Part shown: in pieces, positions 9,576 to 18,884 of the stretch
Position numbering within the stretch: position 1 is the first letter of the stretch
How the letters are laid out: every line of letters starts with the position of its first letter
Source: Lysobacterales bacterium
GTDB taxonomy: Bacteria > Pseudomonadota > Gammaproteobacteria > Xanthomonadales > SZUA-38
Direction of reading: 5' to 3'
Length of the DNA stretch: 64,000 nt
NCBI GenBank assembly: GCA_028285525.1
Contig: JANQOZ010000001.1
Coordinates: 47,667 to 111,666 of the forward strand
Notes under the pieces: model-generated
The model's database searches: none
Seen by the model: the letters and a program-made list of their open reading frames with translations, nothing else
Told to the model about the DNA's origin: nothing
Translations under genes and position numbers: made by a program

Positions 9576-10010
9576 CTAGGGCTGGCGCTCCAGCGAATTC
9601 GCAGCCGGTTTGTGCGTGACGCCAAGCTGGGTGATCAGCAGCGCGGCGCCGATCAGGGCAAAACCCTTGATAAACGACGCCTGTTGGATCACCCGCCACG
9701 CCTCATCGGTCGCATTCAGCATTTCATAGCCGTGGACAAGCACCGTGACCGGGAGAAGAAAAATCACCAGCAGCCAGCCGCCCAACCGAGGCCGCCAGTT
9801 GAACAGAACCATTATCGCCCCGGCCAGCTCAACGACACCCGAGATCAAAACCCAAAACTCGCGATACGGGACACCGTCGTGCATCAGCGCCACATAGCCT
9901 GGGATATTGGTGAAATGGGTGACACCGGACAGCAGAAACAGCAGGGTGAACAGCAGCCGGCCAGCCACCGTGATCAATGGATGATTGGGGAGTTGGCTCT
10001 CAGAAAACAT
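9576..10010 (-). CDS. DoxX family membrane protein
   Basis: 144 aa; DoxX-like (AGRLLFTLLFLLSGVTHF...ELAGAIMVLF). Confidence 0.8.
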   Translation of the reverse strand: MFSESQLPNHPLITVAGRLLFTLLFLLSGVTHFTNIPGYVALMHDGVPYREFWVLISGVVELAGAIMVLFNWRPRLGGWLLVIFLLPVTVLVHGYEMLNATDEAWRVIQQASFIKGFALIGAALLITQLGVTHKPAANSLERQP

Positions 10011-10048
10011 CAGCTCGGGCCCTCCGGCAGCGATAATTATGGACCACT

Positions 10049-10065
10049 CGGTATTTAACTTACCG
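10049..10065. promoter_or_regulatory. Candidate TetR-type operator between divergent doxX-like and tetR-like genes
   Basis: CGGTA-TTTAACT-TACCG perfect 5-bp arms, with adjacent TGGACCACTCGGT. Confidence 0.35.
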
Positions 10066-10128
10066 CATGCCGACGAAATATTGAACCGTTTGGTACGATA
10101 TTGGTCTCACATCGCCTGGAACGCACCC

Positions 10129-10761
10129 ATGCCGGCAAGCACCAAGAAGGCCAGTCGCGGACGACCCAAGACCTTCGATCGCGATCGCGTCGTCGCAGCC
10201 GCAATGGAACTGTGGTGGGAACGCGGACCGGGCCAGCTTTCGATCAATGAGCTGTGCACAACGCTCGGCATCGCTAAACCGGGCCTGTATCGCGAGTTTG
10301 GTGGGGAAGATGGCCTCATGGCGGCCGTGCTTTCACGCTACCGGACGACACGCATCGATCCGCTCCTGGATCAACTCACCCGGGAGCGACCGCTGGCGGA
10401 AGCCGTTCACGCACTCACGACCTGGCTGACCGCGCCCTCCGATTTTCCCGCCGGCTGTTTACTCGCAAAGACCCGGATGTCGCTCCAGCCAATGGGCGCC
10501 GAGGCAAAATTGCAGGTCGACGCGTTGCGTGACGGGCAAGTCGCCGGGTTAACTCAATGGATGGAGCGAGCAGCGGAACGCGGGGAACTTGCTGCAGGTG
10601 TAGACCCTCAGTTAGCGGGCAGGTATCTCGATACCCTGCTCACCGCACTGCTGACGCTGGTCGCGAACGCAGAACCCGCGAAGCTGGTGGCCGCGCAGAC
10701 GCGGCTGGCCTTTGCCGGAATCATGAAAACACCTGAAAGGAGCAACAAATGCGGGCAATGA
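10129..10761 (+). CDS. TetR/AcrR family transcriptional regulator
   Basis: N-terminal HTH: RDRVVAAAMELWWERGPGQLSINELCTTLGIAKPGLYREFGGEDGLMAAVL; start taken as the internal ATG at 10129. Confidence 0.85.
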   Translation: MPASTKKASRGRPKTFDRDRVVAAAMELWWERGPGQLSINELCTTLGIAKPGLYREFGGEDGLMAAVLSRYRTTRIDPLLDQLTRERPLAEAVHALTTWLTAPSDFPAGCLLAKTRMSLQPMGAEAKLQVDALRDGQVAGLTQWMERAAERGELAAGVDPQLAGRYLDTLLTALLTLVANAEPAKLVAAQTRLAFAGIMKTPERSNKCGQ

Positions 10762-11738
10762 GGCAAAACGAATTTGGCCTGGCGGCCGACGTGGTGGAGT
10801 TGGTCGAGAGTCCGGATCCTAAGCCCGCTGAGGGTGAAGTGCTGATTCGTATCGAGGCTGCGGCGATGCATCTCGCCGACGTGAAGTTTGTCAGCGGCGC
10901 CTATGGGTTTCGGTTTTTTGGCGTTCCGCGATGGATGGGCGAGGAAGGAGTGGCGCGCATCGAGAGCATCGGCGGCGGCGTTGAGAACTGGCAGGTCGGC
11001 GACCGGGTGTTTGTCCCGCGCGGTATCGGCGCCTTTCGCGACTGTGCCTGCGTCGCGGCAACCGACCTCATGCGAGCGCCCGAAGGTGACGCGGACCAGC
11101 TGGCCCTCACGATGGTCAACGGCCTGACCGCGTTTCTGCTGCTGGAAGACTACACGCGCGCCCAGCCGGGAGAGTGGATTATTCAAAACGGCGCCAACTC
11201 GAGCTGCGGGCGCTATCTGGTCGCCCTGGCCCGCATGAAAGGGGTCAAGACGGTCTCGATTGTACGGCGTCCCGAACTCATCGAGGAGCTGCGCCCGCTG
11301 GGTGCAGACGTAATTCTGGTGGACAGCGGTGACCCCGACGACATGGCTCAGCAGGTGAGCGAGGCAACCGGCGGCGCGCCGGTGGTTGCCGGCATTGACT
11401 GCGTCGCCGGGCCGGCGACCGTTACGGTCGCCCGCTGCGTTGCGCAGAGCGGCCGGGTGATCAATTACGGATTTATGACCGGAGAGCCATGCCAAATGGC
11501 GTTTCACGACCTTTTCCTTCGCGAGGTGACGCTCGAAGGCATGAACATGAAACACGGCTATTCGCCGGAAGAGCTATCCGGCATCTATCAGCGCCTTGCC
11601 GACCTGATTGCCAGCGGTGATCTGCGGGCGGCCATTGCCGGCACCTATTCGCTCGATCGTTTTCTCGACGCCTATGCTCACCAGCAGCAAACCGGCGTGG
11701 ATCGACAGGGCAAGATCATTATTCGACCCAACGACTAA
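10749..11738 (+). CDS. Zinc-type alcohol dehydrogenase-like/quinone reductase (MDR, ETR-like) oxidoreductase
   Basis: 329 aa; GroES-like N-terminus and Rossmann region; 13-bp overlap with the upstream tetR-like gene; RBS AAAGGAG. Confidence 0.85.
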   Translation: MRAMRQNEFGLAADVVELVESPDPKPAEGEVLIRIEAAAMHLADVKFVSGAYGFRFFGVPRWMGEEGVARIESIGGGVENWQVGDRVFVPRGIGAFRDCACVAATDLMRAPEGDADQLALTMVNGLTAFLLLEDYTRAQPGEWIIQNGANSSCGRYLVALARMKGVKTVSIVRRPELIEELRPLGADVILVDSGDPDDMAQQVSEATGGAPVVAGIDCVAGPATVTVARCVAQSGRVINYGFMTGEPCQMAFHDLFLREVTLEGMNMKHGYSPEELSGIYQRLADLIASGDLRAAIAGTYSLDRFLDAYAHQQQTGVDRQGKIIIRPND

Positions 11739-11753
11739 GGACCGCCCGTCCTT
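11737..11753. terminator. Possible bidirectional terminator hairpin between convergent genes
   Basis: AAGGAC-CGCCC-GTCCTT between 11738(+) and 11754(-). Confidence 0.35.
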
Positions 11754-13184
11754 TCAGGGACAAAGCACCTGGTGGCATTCGAAAGAATCCAGAAAAATCG
11801 TATTGAACAGCGACGCCAGAAAGCCGGCATCGAGCTTCCACAGCTCGCGGCCGTCAACGCCGTTATTGCCTTCCCACAGCAGCGTATCGTTGACGACCCA
11901 GGCTAGAGGGCGCGGCGCCCCGTCCGAGGGACCAGGATAAACGTCACCGATCAGCGCCACGCCGCCGATGCTGCCGTTGGCCGCCCACCATTCGAAGCCA
12001 TGCTCGGGCGTCTCTGCGCGAAAGATGAGGTGGTTGTCGAAAACGACCGCGGGCCGAGGCGCAATACCCGCCGGGTCGCTGCTGATGGTCGCCACCAGCT
12101 CTGCATCGCTGCCGGAGACGCGCCAGAGCTGGGGACCGTCAGGCGATCTGCCGCCGAAATAGACGTGGCCGTTAAACTCCACGAACCGTTCGGGGTTGGA
12201 GTCAAACTCGCCGGGGGCAACGTCTGCGACCCTAAACGTACCGTCGAAGGTGCCGTCGCTACGCCACGGTTCCACACCGCTAGAGGGCGTTTCGCCGGCG
12301 AAGTACACCACGCCGTCAATCGGATCACCGGTAAATGCGTTGGAGGTGGTGTATCCGTTTTCAAAACCCGGGTTGATGTCCCGCACCAGCTGGGCGATGT
12401 CGCTGCCGTCAAGCAGGCGCCAGGGCTCTCGGCCAGCGGGCCCTCCTTCGGCACTGGCCATGAAGAGCCACCCCCCATCAACCGGCCAAAATCCGTTGCT
12501 GAAACTTAGCCTGACGTTATTTGAACCAAGGATCTCCGTAGCGATCTCACCGACCAGGCGGTGGGGTCGGGACCGAAGCGTTGGCGGCGTAACAGGCTTG
12601 GCGACCAGCAGTGCCGAGTTGGTACCGATGGGCGTCAGGGCATGAGGGTCGGAGCCACTCTGCGACCCGTTGATATCGACGTAGAGCACCGGGCCAGTGT
12701 TGGTGTTGAGCCACCAGATTTCCCGATCGCCGCTATTGTCACGGGCGTTGACCAGCACCCGGCCGCCGACGATCCCCAGCCAGCGCGGACTGGAGCTGGG
12801 CGGTCCGGCGAGAATATCAAAAACCGTCGGCACGCCCGGAAAGGCCAGCGTTGACCAAAACTCGCTTCCCGCCGCGTCGTCTCTGGCGTTGAACAAGGCC
12901 GCGTTGTTCAGGCTGCCCCGAAAGAGGGGATTTGAGCTGTCAGGACCCGTGCGCAGATCGGTCAGCAGCGTCGTACCCGCCGTCGAGCCGTCGCTGATCC
13001 AGGGTTCCGCGCCGTCGACACCGTTGTTGGCCCCAAAGAAAAACTGACCGCCGACGACCAGGCCGTCGATCTGGAACTGACCGTCAGGGCCCGGAAGAAT
13101 GTCTCGGACCATTACGGGCTGGGCCGCGGCCAGTCCCGAAACAAGAATGCCGGCGACTAGTGCGGCGATTCGGTCGATCTGCAT
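11754..13184 (-). CDS. ELWxxDGT-repeat-like exported protein (paralog A) with DSFE tail
   Basis: Signal peptide MQIDRIAALVAGILVSGLAAAQ (start chosen at internal ATG); EPWISDGSTAGTTLLTDLRTGPDSSNPLF and similar repeats; ends NTIFLDSFECHQVLCP. Confidence 0.85.
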   Translation of the reverse strand: MQIDRIAALVAGILVSGLAAAQPVMVRDILPGPDGQFQIDGLVVGGQFFFGANNGVDGAEPWISDGSTAGTTLLTDLRTGPDSSNPLFRGSLNNAALFNARDDAAGSEFWSTLAFPGVPTVFDILAGPPSSSPRWLGIVGGRVLVNARDNSGDREIWWLNTNTGPVLYVDINGSQSGSDPHALTPIGTNSALLVAKPVTPPTLRSRPHRLVGEIATEILGSNNVRLSFSNGFWPVDGGWLFMASAEGGPAGREPWRLLDGSDIAQLVRDINPGFENGYTTSNAFTGDPIDGVVYFAGETPSSGVEPWRSDGTFDGTFRVADVAPGEFDSNPERFVEFNGHVYFGGRSPDGPQLWRVSGSDAELVATISSDPAGIAPRPAVVFDNHLIFRAETPEHGFEWWAANGSIGGVALIGDVYPGPSDGAPRPLAWVVNDTLLWEGNNGVDGRELWKLDAGFLASLFNTIFLDSFECHQVLCP

Positions 13185-13371
13185 ATTGAAGACTCCTGCT
13201 GTTCCCAAGGCGCCGGGGGCCCAAAAACAGGGCCTGCCCATATTCCAACGCGCGCCCACAGCGGCTGCGCACAGGTTCTTCTCAGGAGATTGCGGTCTGG
13301 CCGGCTGGCCGACCGCATCGCGGAGTCACGGTGGACTGCTCTCGTCTGGCGGCAGAGAGGCTGAAAACGGG

Positions 13372-14802
13372 TCAGGGGCAGAGGGCCGGCACGCACTCGA
13401 AAGAGTCTTTAAAGATCTGCGTGAAAAGTGACTCCAGAAAGCCCTCATCGAGCTTCCAAAGCTCGCGACCGTCCATGCCGTTATCGCCTTCCCACAGCAG
13501 CGTATCGTTCACCACCCACGCCTCGCCGCGGGGTGAACCATCACCCGGCCCGGGGTTCACGTCTGCGATCAAAGCCACGCCACCGATGGTTCCGTTGGCC
13601 GCCCACCATTCGAAGCCGTTTTCGGGCGTCTGCGCTCGAAAGATCAGGTGGTTGTCGAAGACCAGCCAGGGTCGCGGTGCGGCGCCGTTGATGTCGCTGC
13701 TGATGGTGGCGACCAGCTCCGCGTTGCTGCCGGAGACCCGCCAAAGCTGAGGCCCGCTGGGCGACTGGCCGCCGAAATAGACGTGGCCGTTAAACTCGAC
13801 GAACTTCTCTGGGTCCGAATCCCGGTCACCCGTCGCAACGTCAGCAATCATAAACGTGCCGCCGCTCGTACCATCGCTCCGCCAGGGTTCGACACCGTCG
13901 TTAACGGTCTGGCCGGCGAAGTACACCACGCCACCGATCGGATCGCCCGTGAACAGGCCCGACGTGGCGTAGCCACTGTCGTTGCCCGGATTGATGTCGC
14001 GAACCTGCTGGGCGACGTCGCTGCCGTTTGGCAGAACCCAGGGCTCGAACCCATCCGCTTCCCCGTCGGCGGTCGCCATAAAAAGCCAGCCGCCGGCAAC
14101 GGGCCAGAAGCCGTTACGAAACGTGAGTCGGACACTGTTGGTGCCAAGAATTTCCGTCGCGGTATCTCCTACCAGACGATGGGGACGAGCGCCGACGGTG
14201 GGGGGCGTCACGGGTCGGGCAACCAGCAAAGCCGAGTTGGCGCCGATCGGCGTCAGCGCCTGCGCGTTGGAGCTGCCCTGGTCCCCATTGATGTCCACGT
14301 ACAGCACCGGGCCCGAGTTTGCGTTGACCCACCAGATCTCTCGCTCGCCGCTGCTGTCCGACGCTGACACCAGCACCCTGCCGCCGACGATGCCGAGCCA
14401 GGACGGACTCGAGTTTGCCGGTCCCGGGCGAATATCGTAGACCGTCGGGATACCCGGAAAGGCGGCAATGGAAAAGACCTCGCTGCCTGACGCATCGTCA
14501 AAAGCATTAAAGAAAGCCGCACCGCCCAAGCTGCCGCGGAAGGTTGGGAAGGACCCGTCCTGACCCATACGCAGGTCGGTGAGCTGCTGTGTACCCGCCG
14601 TCGTGCCGTCGCTGATCCACGGCTCGGTGCCGTCGTTACCGTTGTCCGCGCGGAAAAAAAACTGCCCGTCGTTGACAATGCCGTCCAGCTGCGACTGGCC
14701 ATCAGGGCCGGGCCAGATGTCCCGCACCATTTCCGGCTGAGCCATTGCTGATCCAAAGCCTAGGCAACCGGCAAGCAGAGCGACCATTCTATGGATCCAC
14801 AT
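13372..14802 (-). CDS. ELWxxDGT-repeat-like exported protein (paralog B) with DSFE tail
   Basis: 476 aa; collinear with paralog A throughout; ends TQIFKDSFECVPALCP. Confidence 0.85.
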   Translation of the reverse strand: MWIHRMVALLAGCLGFGSAMAQPEMVRDIWPGPDGQSQLDGIVNDGQFFFRADNGNDGTEPWISDGTTAGTQQLTDLRMGQDGSFPTFRGSLGGAAFFNAFDDASGSEVFSIAAFPGIPTVYDIRPGPANSSPSWLGIVGGRVLVSASDSSGEREIWWVNANSGPVLYVDINGDQGSSNAQALTPIGANSALLVARPVTPPTVGARPHRLVGDTATEILGTNSVRLTFRNGFWPVAGGWLFMATADGEADGFEPWVLPNGSDVAQQVRDINPGNDSGYATSGLFTGDPIGGVVYFAGQTVNDGVEPWRSDGTSGGTFMIADVATGDRDSDPEKFVEFNGHVYFGGQSPSGPQLWRVSGSNAELVATISSDINGAAPRPWLVFDNHLIFRAQTPENGFEWWAANGTIGGVALIADVNPGPGDGSPRGEAWVVNDTLLWEGDNGMDGRELWKLDEGFLESLFTQIFKDSFECVPALCP

Positions 14803-14979
14803 GTTGCAAACTCCTGGTTGTACTTTTGCTGTCCAGCGCAGCGGTTTACGCCCCTGGAGCCTATCTAACGCTCACAGGGTAAAAATGTGCACAGACGCGG
14901 TAGCCAGCCGCGTTAACCGGTTTCTGAACGAGTCCTGACCCTCTTCTTTCAAAGCAAACGCCACCCACCGCGGCCGGCG

Positions 14980-16035
14980 TCAGTCGGGATGACCCGTTTG
15001 GTCTTTCTCGAATCGCTGCCTGAGAATCTCGACATAGGGAACAGCGCTGTTCAGATTGCCAACAAAAGGATCCACATCTGCATCAGCGTTCCATTCGTAC
15101 TCCGTGCTCTGAGCAATCATCTGCGCTGCTGGCTTGCCGAAAAACCGTTCCAGCACGGCGAGGCTCATGTCGATCCCCGCTGACACTCCCGAGGAAGTCA
15201 GAAACCGTCCGGACTCCACCCAGCGCGCTTCTGATCGCCAGTTCGCCGGCCCCTGCTGCACGATGTAGTCAAAAAACGCCTTGTTCCCGGTTGCCTGTAC
15301 ACCTTCCAGCAGTCCCGCCCTCGCATAGAGCGCTGCACCAGTGCAGACCGAGGTGACGACGGCCACCTCGTTTGCGCGGTTTTGCAAAAACTCGATCATG
15401 CGGGGATTTTCCACCTCGACCAGCGTGCCGATGCCACCCGGGACCATAAGCACATCGAGATCGGGAGCGTCGTCAAATCCGTACTGGGCCTCCAGCCTGG
15501 GAGCCATTGCTTTTGGATAGCTGGTGGTGGTGAGGGCAACCGACCGTTTCTGCTCAGCGATCAGATGTACCCGAACATGGTCAGGCCCCATATTCATCCA
15601 CATCTCTAGCGGACCGAACACATCAAGCGGCTCGGCTCCATCGTAAAGTACGATGCCGATGTCGAGAGGTGGATCCCAGGTGTCAGTGATCGTGCCGGAT
15701 GGTCGCGCCACCGAAAACGGGACAACGCCCGATTTTTCCCCCACTTGCCACCGCAAGCGGTAGCTGCCGTCCGGCAGGCTCCCTGGGACCATCGCCATCA
15801 GGTCGTTGTTTCCCATCGTGTGCAGGCCGCTCACGGCGTGTTCCGTCTCATCGCCCAACACAACAACCTCATACGGTTCATCTTCAGGCAGCTGGTCAAA
15901 TTCGATCAGCAAGCTTCGAAGCGTGCGCGACAGCACCGACCCAGGCTCCGGATAGCTCTTAACGACTTCGATGGACGCCGCGGATGTTGATGCGATCAAC
16001 AGGCAGATCGCCAGTGCTCCCTTCAAAGCGGTCAT
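14980..16035 (-). CDS. CopC-like domain fused to DJ-1/PfpI (isonitrile hydratase/AraC-GATase-like) domain, exported
   Basis: Signal peptide; N-terminal 'SYPEPGSVLSRTLRSLLIEFDQL...VPGSLPDGSYRLRWQV...GVVPFSV'; C-terminal 'IGIVLYDGAEPLDVFGPLEMW...VLMVPGGIGT...VVTSVCTGAALYARAGLL'. Confidence 0.8.
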   Translation of the reverse strand: MTALKGALAICLLIASTSAASIEVVKSYPEPGSVLSRTLRSLLIEFDQLPEDEPYEVVVLGDETEHAVSGLHTMGNNDLMAMVPGSLPDGSYRLRWQVGEKSGVVPFSVARPSGTITDTWDPPLDIGIVLYDGAEPLDVFGPLEMWMNMGPDHVRVHLIAEQKRSVALTTTSYPKAMAPRLEAQYGFDDAPDLDVLMVPGGIGTLVEVENPRMIEFLQNRANEVAVVTSVCTGAALYARAGLLEGVQATGNKAFFDYIVQQGPANWRSEARWVESGRFLTSSGVSAGIDMSLAVLERFFGKPAAQMIAQSTEYEWNADADVDPFVGNLNSAVPYVEILRQRFEKDQTGHPD

Positions 16036-18200
16036 AACTCAACTCCGAGCGTGATGAAGAACGACCTTTCCTGGCCGGGACGCACCACTTCCTGGAGCAG
16101 GTACTGGTAGGGCCTGAAGTACTCTCGATCAAAGAGGTTCACGATACTGAGCTGAACGTCGACCGCGCCGATTCGAAAGCCCGCCTGGGCATCAAAAACC
16201 GTGTACGAATCTGAAGAAAAGACGTTGGCGTCGGTCAGCGGCGCTTCGTCGGCGTAAGTGGCACCGATGCCAACTCCCAGCCCATTGAGCAGACCCTCGT
16301 CAAACCGGTAACGCGCGGCAACCCGCCCGCTCCACTCAGGAATTCTCGACAGCCGGTTGCCGCGGGCAAACACCGTACCGAACGACACGATGTCACTCTC
16401 GTTTCTCGCGTCTACATAGGCCGCATTGGCAATGACCGAGAGCTGCTCGTTCGGCTCCCAGATCAGGTCCATCTCAAACCCCTCGCTGGACTGCGAACCG
16501 TTTTGTACCGAACCGAAAAACGGATCGTTTAGATCGAGCGTAGGAATATTGGTTCGTTCGAGCCGAAAAGCCGCAAACGTCCCGGTCCATGATTGCGATG
16601 ACACCTTTAGACCAATCTCATAAGACTCCGACTCCTCTGGAACCGGCGGGGCGCCGTTGACTCCCGCAAAAAACGGAACGATCCGTGATCCCGTCGCTGC
16701 GCCGGCAAAAGCTGATAGCGAGTCGTTGATGCGGTAGGTGACACCAACGCGCGGATCGAACTCGGTATAGCTCTCATCGGCGCCACTGCCACCCACCACC
16801 TCGCGGAGGCCATAGCGCGTCAGACGGCCGCTCGCGAGTACGCGCCAACGGTCACCGATCTCGATATGGTCCTGGAGGTAGAGCGCGACGGTCTCATACT
16901 CGTTGACGCTGCTCGAATTGATCGCCGGAATGGGACCAAAGTCCAGAGTGTTTTCACCGGAGGCGTAGTCCAGTACCCCGATCGGCGAGAAATCGAAGCC
17001 GCTTCCCGCTTCGTAGTCGGTGCGATCAACGGTGAACCCTGCCAGCAGCCGGTGACGCCACCCCACACCGGGATCAACCTCCAAAGATATCGAGGCGTCC
17101 AACGTGATCTCGTCGGTGTCGACCGGCAACTGTCCGCGGATGATGGGCACACTTGTGCCGTCGATCGGAAAAAAGCTCAGGAACGGAAAGGACGAAAACT
17201 CATCAAACTCGTTCTCAAAGCCGCGGAGGTGCACCTTGCCCGAGAGGCGGTCAGAGAATTGATGCTCGAGCGTTGCGTGCAGCGACTGGTTCCGTACTTC
17301 GGTACGCGGACTGTTAGTAGCGCCGGTGAACTGCAGCCGATTAACGCCCGGGAGGCCGGCAACTTCCGCTGGTAGCCCCGTGTACTCGAGCTGCTCGATC
17401 CGGTTATAGAAACCGCGCAGGATCAGGTTGGTATCCTCGGCAAGCTGCCAAGACAGTGACGGATTCAGCGTGAGCCGATCAATGTCGACCGCGTCGATCA
17501 TGTCGTCGGACTGGTAGCCCTCGCCGGTCAGCCGAAACGAAACTGCGTCAGACAACGGCTGGTTAAGATCTATACCCACAGCACGTGTAGCGAAGCTTCC
17601 GCCACGCAGCGTGAGCCGATACCGCTCCTCGTCCAACGGTGTTGGCGTCACCAGGTTGATAAGGCCGCCCGTCGGGGCTCCGACACCTCCGCCAAACAGC
17701 GTCGAGGTGGCGCCCTTAGCAACTTCAACTCGATCAACCGTTGCGAGGCTTGACGGATCGATAACCGCCGTATCGCCATAGCTGATGAGTCCATCGAGCA
17801 GGATTTCCGCTTCCTGGCCGCGGATAAATGGATTGACCAGGACCGTCTCCTGCTCGTGGTTAGGCACAACCCCCGACACGTTGGCCAGGACTTCGGTCAG
17901 CGACTGCGCGCCCTGCTCCTCTATCAGTGTGCGGTTCAACACCTGGATAGACTGCGGCCAGTCAATCAGCGCGATGTCACCTTTGACCAGCGTTGACTGG
18001 TCGGCCTGATAGGTCTCCTCCTTTTTGCCGGTAACAACAATCTCCTCTTTCACCTGCCAGCTCTTCCTTGTGTCCTGAGCATTGATCGACGGTGAAACAA
18101 GCAGGGGTAGCAAAGCAGTTGCGATAAGCGGCAACCGAGTTTTGCCGTCACACGACAACGAAACCGGCAACGGAATGCCGGTTGAAATATCAGTATTCAT
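16032..18200 (-). CDS. TonB-dependent (siderophore-type) receptor
   Basis: 722 aa; plug 'EEIVVTGKKEE...SLTEVLANVSGVVPNHEQETVLVNPFIRGQEAEILLDGL'; beta-barrel ending in aromatic/hydrophobic strand SFFITLGVEL; ATGA overlap with the downstream gene. Confidence 0.9.
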   Translation of the reverse strand: MNTDISTGIPLPVSLSCDGKTRLPLIATALLPLLVSPSINAQDTRKSWQVKEEIVVTGKKEETYQADQSTLVKGDIALIDWPQSIQVLNRTLIEEQGAQSLTEVLANVSGVVPNHEQETVLVNPFIRGQEAEILLDGLISYGDTAVIDPSSLATVDRVEVAKGATSTLFGGGVGAPTGGLINLVTPTPLDEERYRLTLRGGSFATRAVGIDLNQPLSDAVSFRLTGEGYQSDDMIDAVDIDRLTLNPSLSWQLAEDTNLILRGFYNRIEQLEYTGLPAEVAGLPGVNRLQFTGATNSPRTEVRNQSLHATLEHQFSDRLSGKVHLRGFENEFDEFSSFPFLSFFPIDGTSVPIIRGQLPVDTDEITLDASISLEVDPGVGWRHRLLAGFTVDRTDYEAGSGFDFSPIGVLDYASGENTLDFGPIPAINSSSVNEYETVALYLQDHIEIGDRWRVLASGRLTRYGLREVVGGSGADESYTEFDPRVGVTYRINDSLSAFAGAATGSRIVPFFAGVNGAPPVPEESESYEIGLKVSSQSWTGTFAAFRLERTNIPTLDLNDPFFGSVQNGSQSSEGFEMDLIWEPNEQLSVIANAAYVDARNESDIVSFGTVFARGNRLSRIPEWSGRVAARYRFDEGLLNGLGVGIGATYADEAPLTDANVFSSDSYTVFDAQAGFRIGAVDVQLSIVNLFDREYFRPYQYLLQEVVRPGQERSFFITLGVEL

Positions 18201-18308
18201 TTCCTAACTCACGGTCAGGCGTCTACGAGACGCCGATAGAAATCACGGGCTCGCACGTACCGCTGCCACAAACGTTGCAGCGGGAAGCGCAGAGCATTTT
18301 TGGATTAC

Positions 18309-18785
18309 TCAGGCGTTAGCCGGCGGACCGCGAGGGTGCTGGAGGAAAAATGGCGTGACGCTGGCGAATTTCCGGAACTGCAGCCGCGCCGACGGCAGCC
18401 GAACCGGTAAGACCCGCGCCTCAAGGAAGAGAGGTGCGGCGTCATCCAGATACGGCAGCGCGAAGGCACATGTCCCGGATCCAGCGGCGTGATGGTCTTC
18501 GTGGGAAGAATGATCAGAATGACCCGGAAGTGGATCTTGACCGAGATGCCCATGATGAGCGTGGTGGGTATGGCCCGCGTCCATACCCTCCGGCGAGCCC
18601 AGGACGCCTTCCGGCATTCCCTCGGGGCAGATAGCAACAAACGATCCGCTGGCGAGTGCGGATGGCATAAAGCCCGCAGGAAACAGGAGCTGCAAACATA
18701 AACACGCGACTACCCACCGCGACAGCTGCGGTCGTAAGCGACGAAATTGAAGCGCGTTTGCGGCTTTTCGGGTCATCAACAGCAC
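18309..18785 (-). CDS. His-rich exported protein, DUF2946-like
   Basis: 158 aa; signal/TM; 'FVAICPEG...HTHHAHHGHLGQDPLPGHSDHSSHEDHHAAGSGTCAFALPYLDDAAP'. Confidence 0.65.
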   Translation of the reverse strand: MLLMTRKAANALQFRRLRPQLSRWVVACLCLQLLFPAGFMPSALASGSFVAICPEGMPEGVLGSPEGMDAGHTHHAHHGHLGQDPLPGHSDHSSHEDHHAAGSGTCAFALPYLDDAAPLFLEARVLPVRLPSARLQFRKFASVTPFFLQHPRGPPANA

Positions 18786-18884
18786 GGAGACTCGAGCGGC
18801 CCGTCAGTATAAATGACATTGAATCCCGAAACTGCTGTTTAGCTCACGTCCGGTGCATGCACCAGCGCCGAAGCGGTGTCTTGC

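Noticed and set aside
14895-14913. ACGCGG-TAGCCAG-CCGCGT hairpin with nearby CTAACGC/GCGTTAA, considered as a second attC-like site
   Set aside because: Short stem, no paired outer boxes of attC type and no L-box-like inner stem; likely an ordinary leader hairpin
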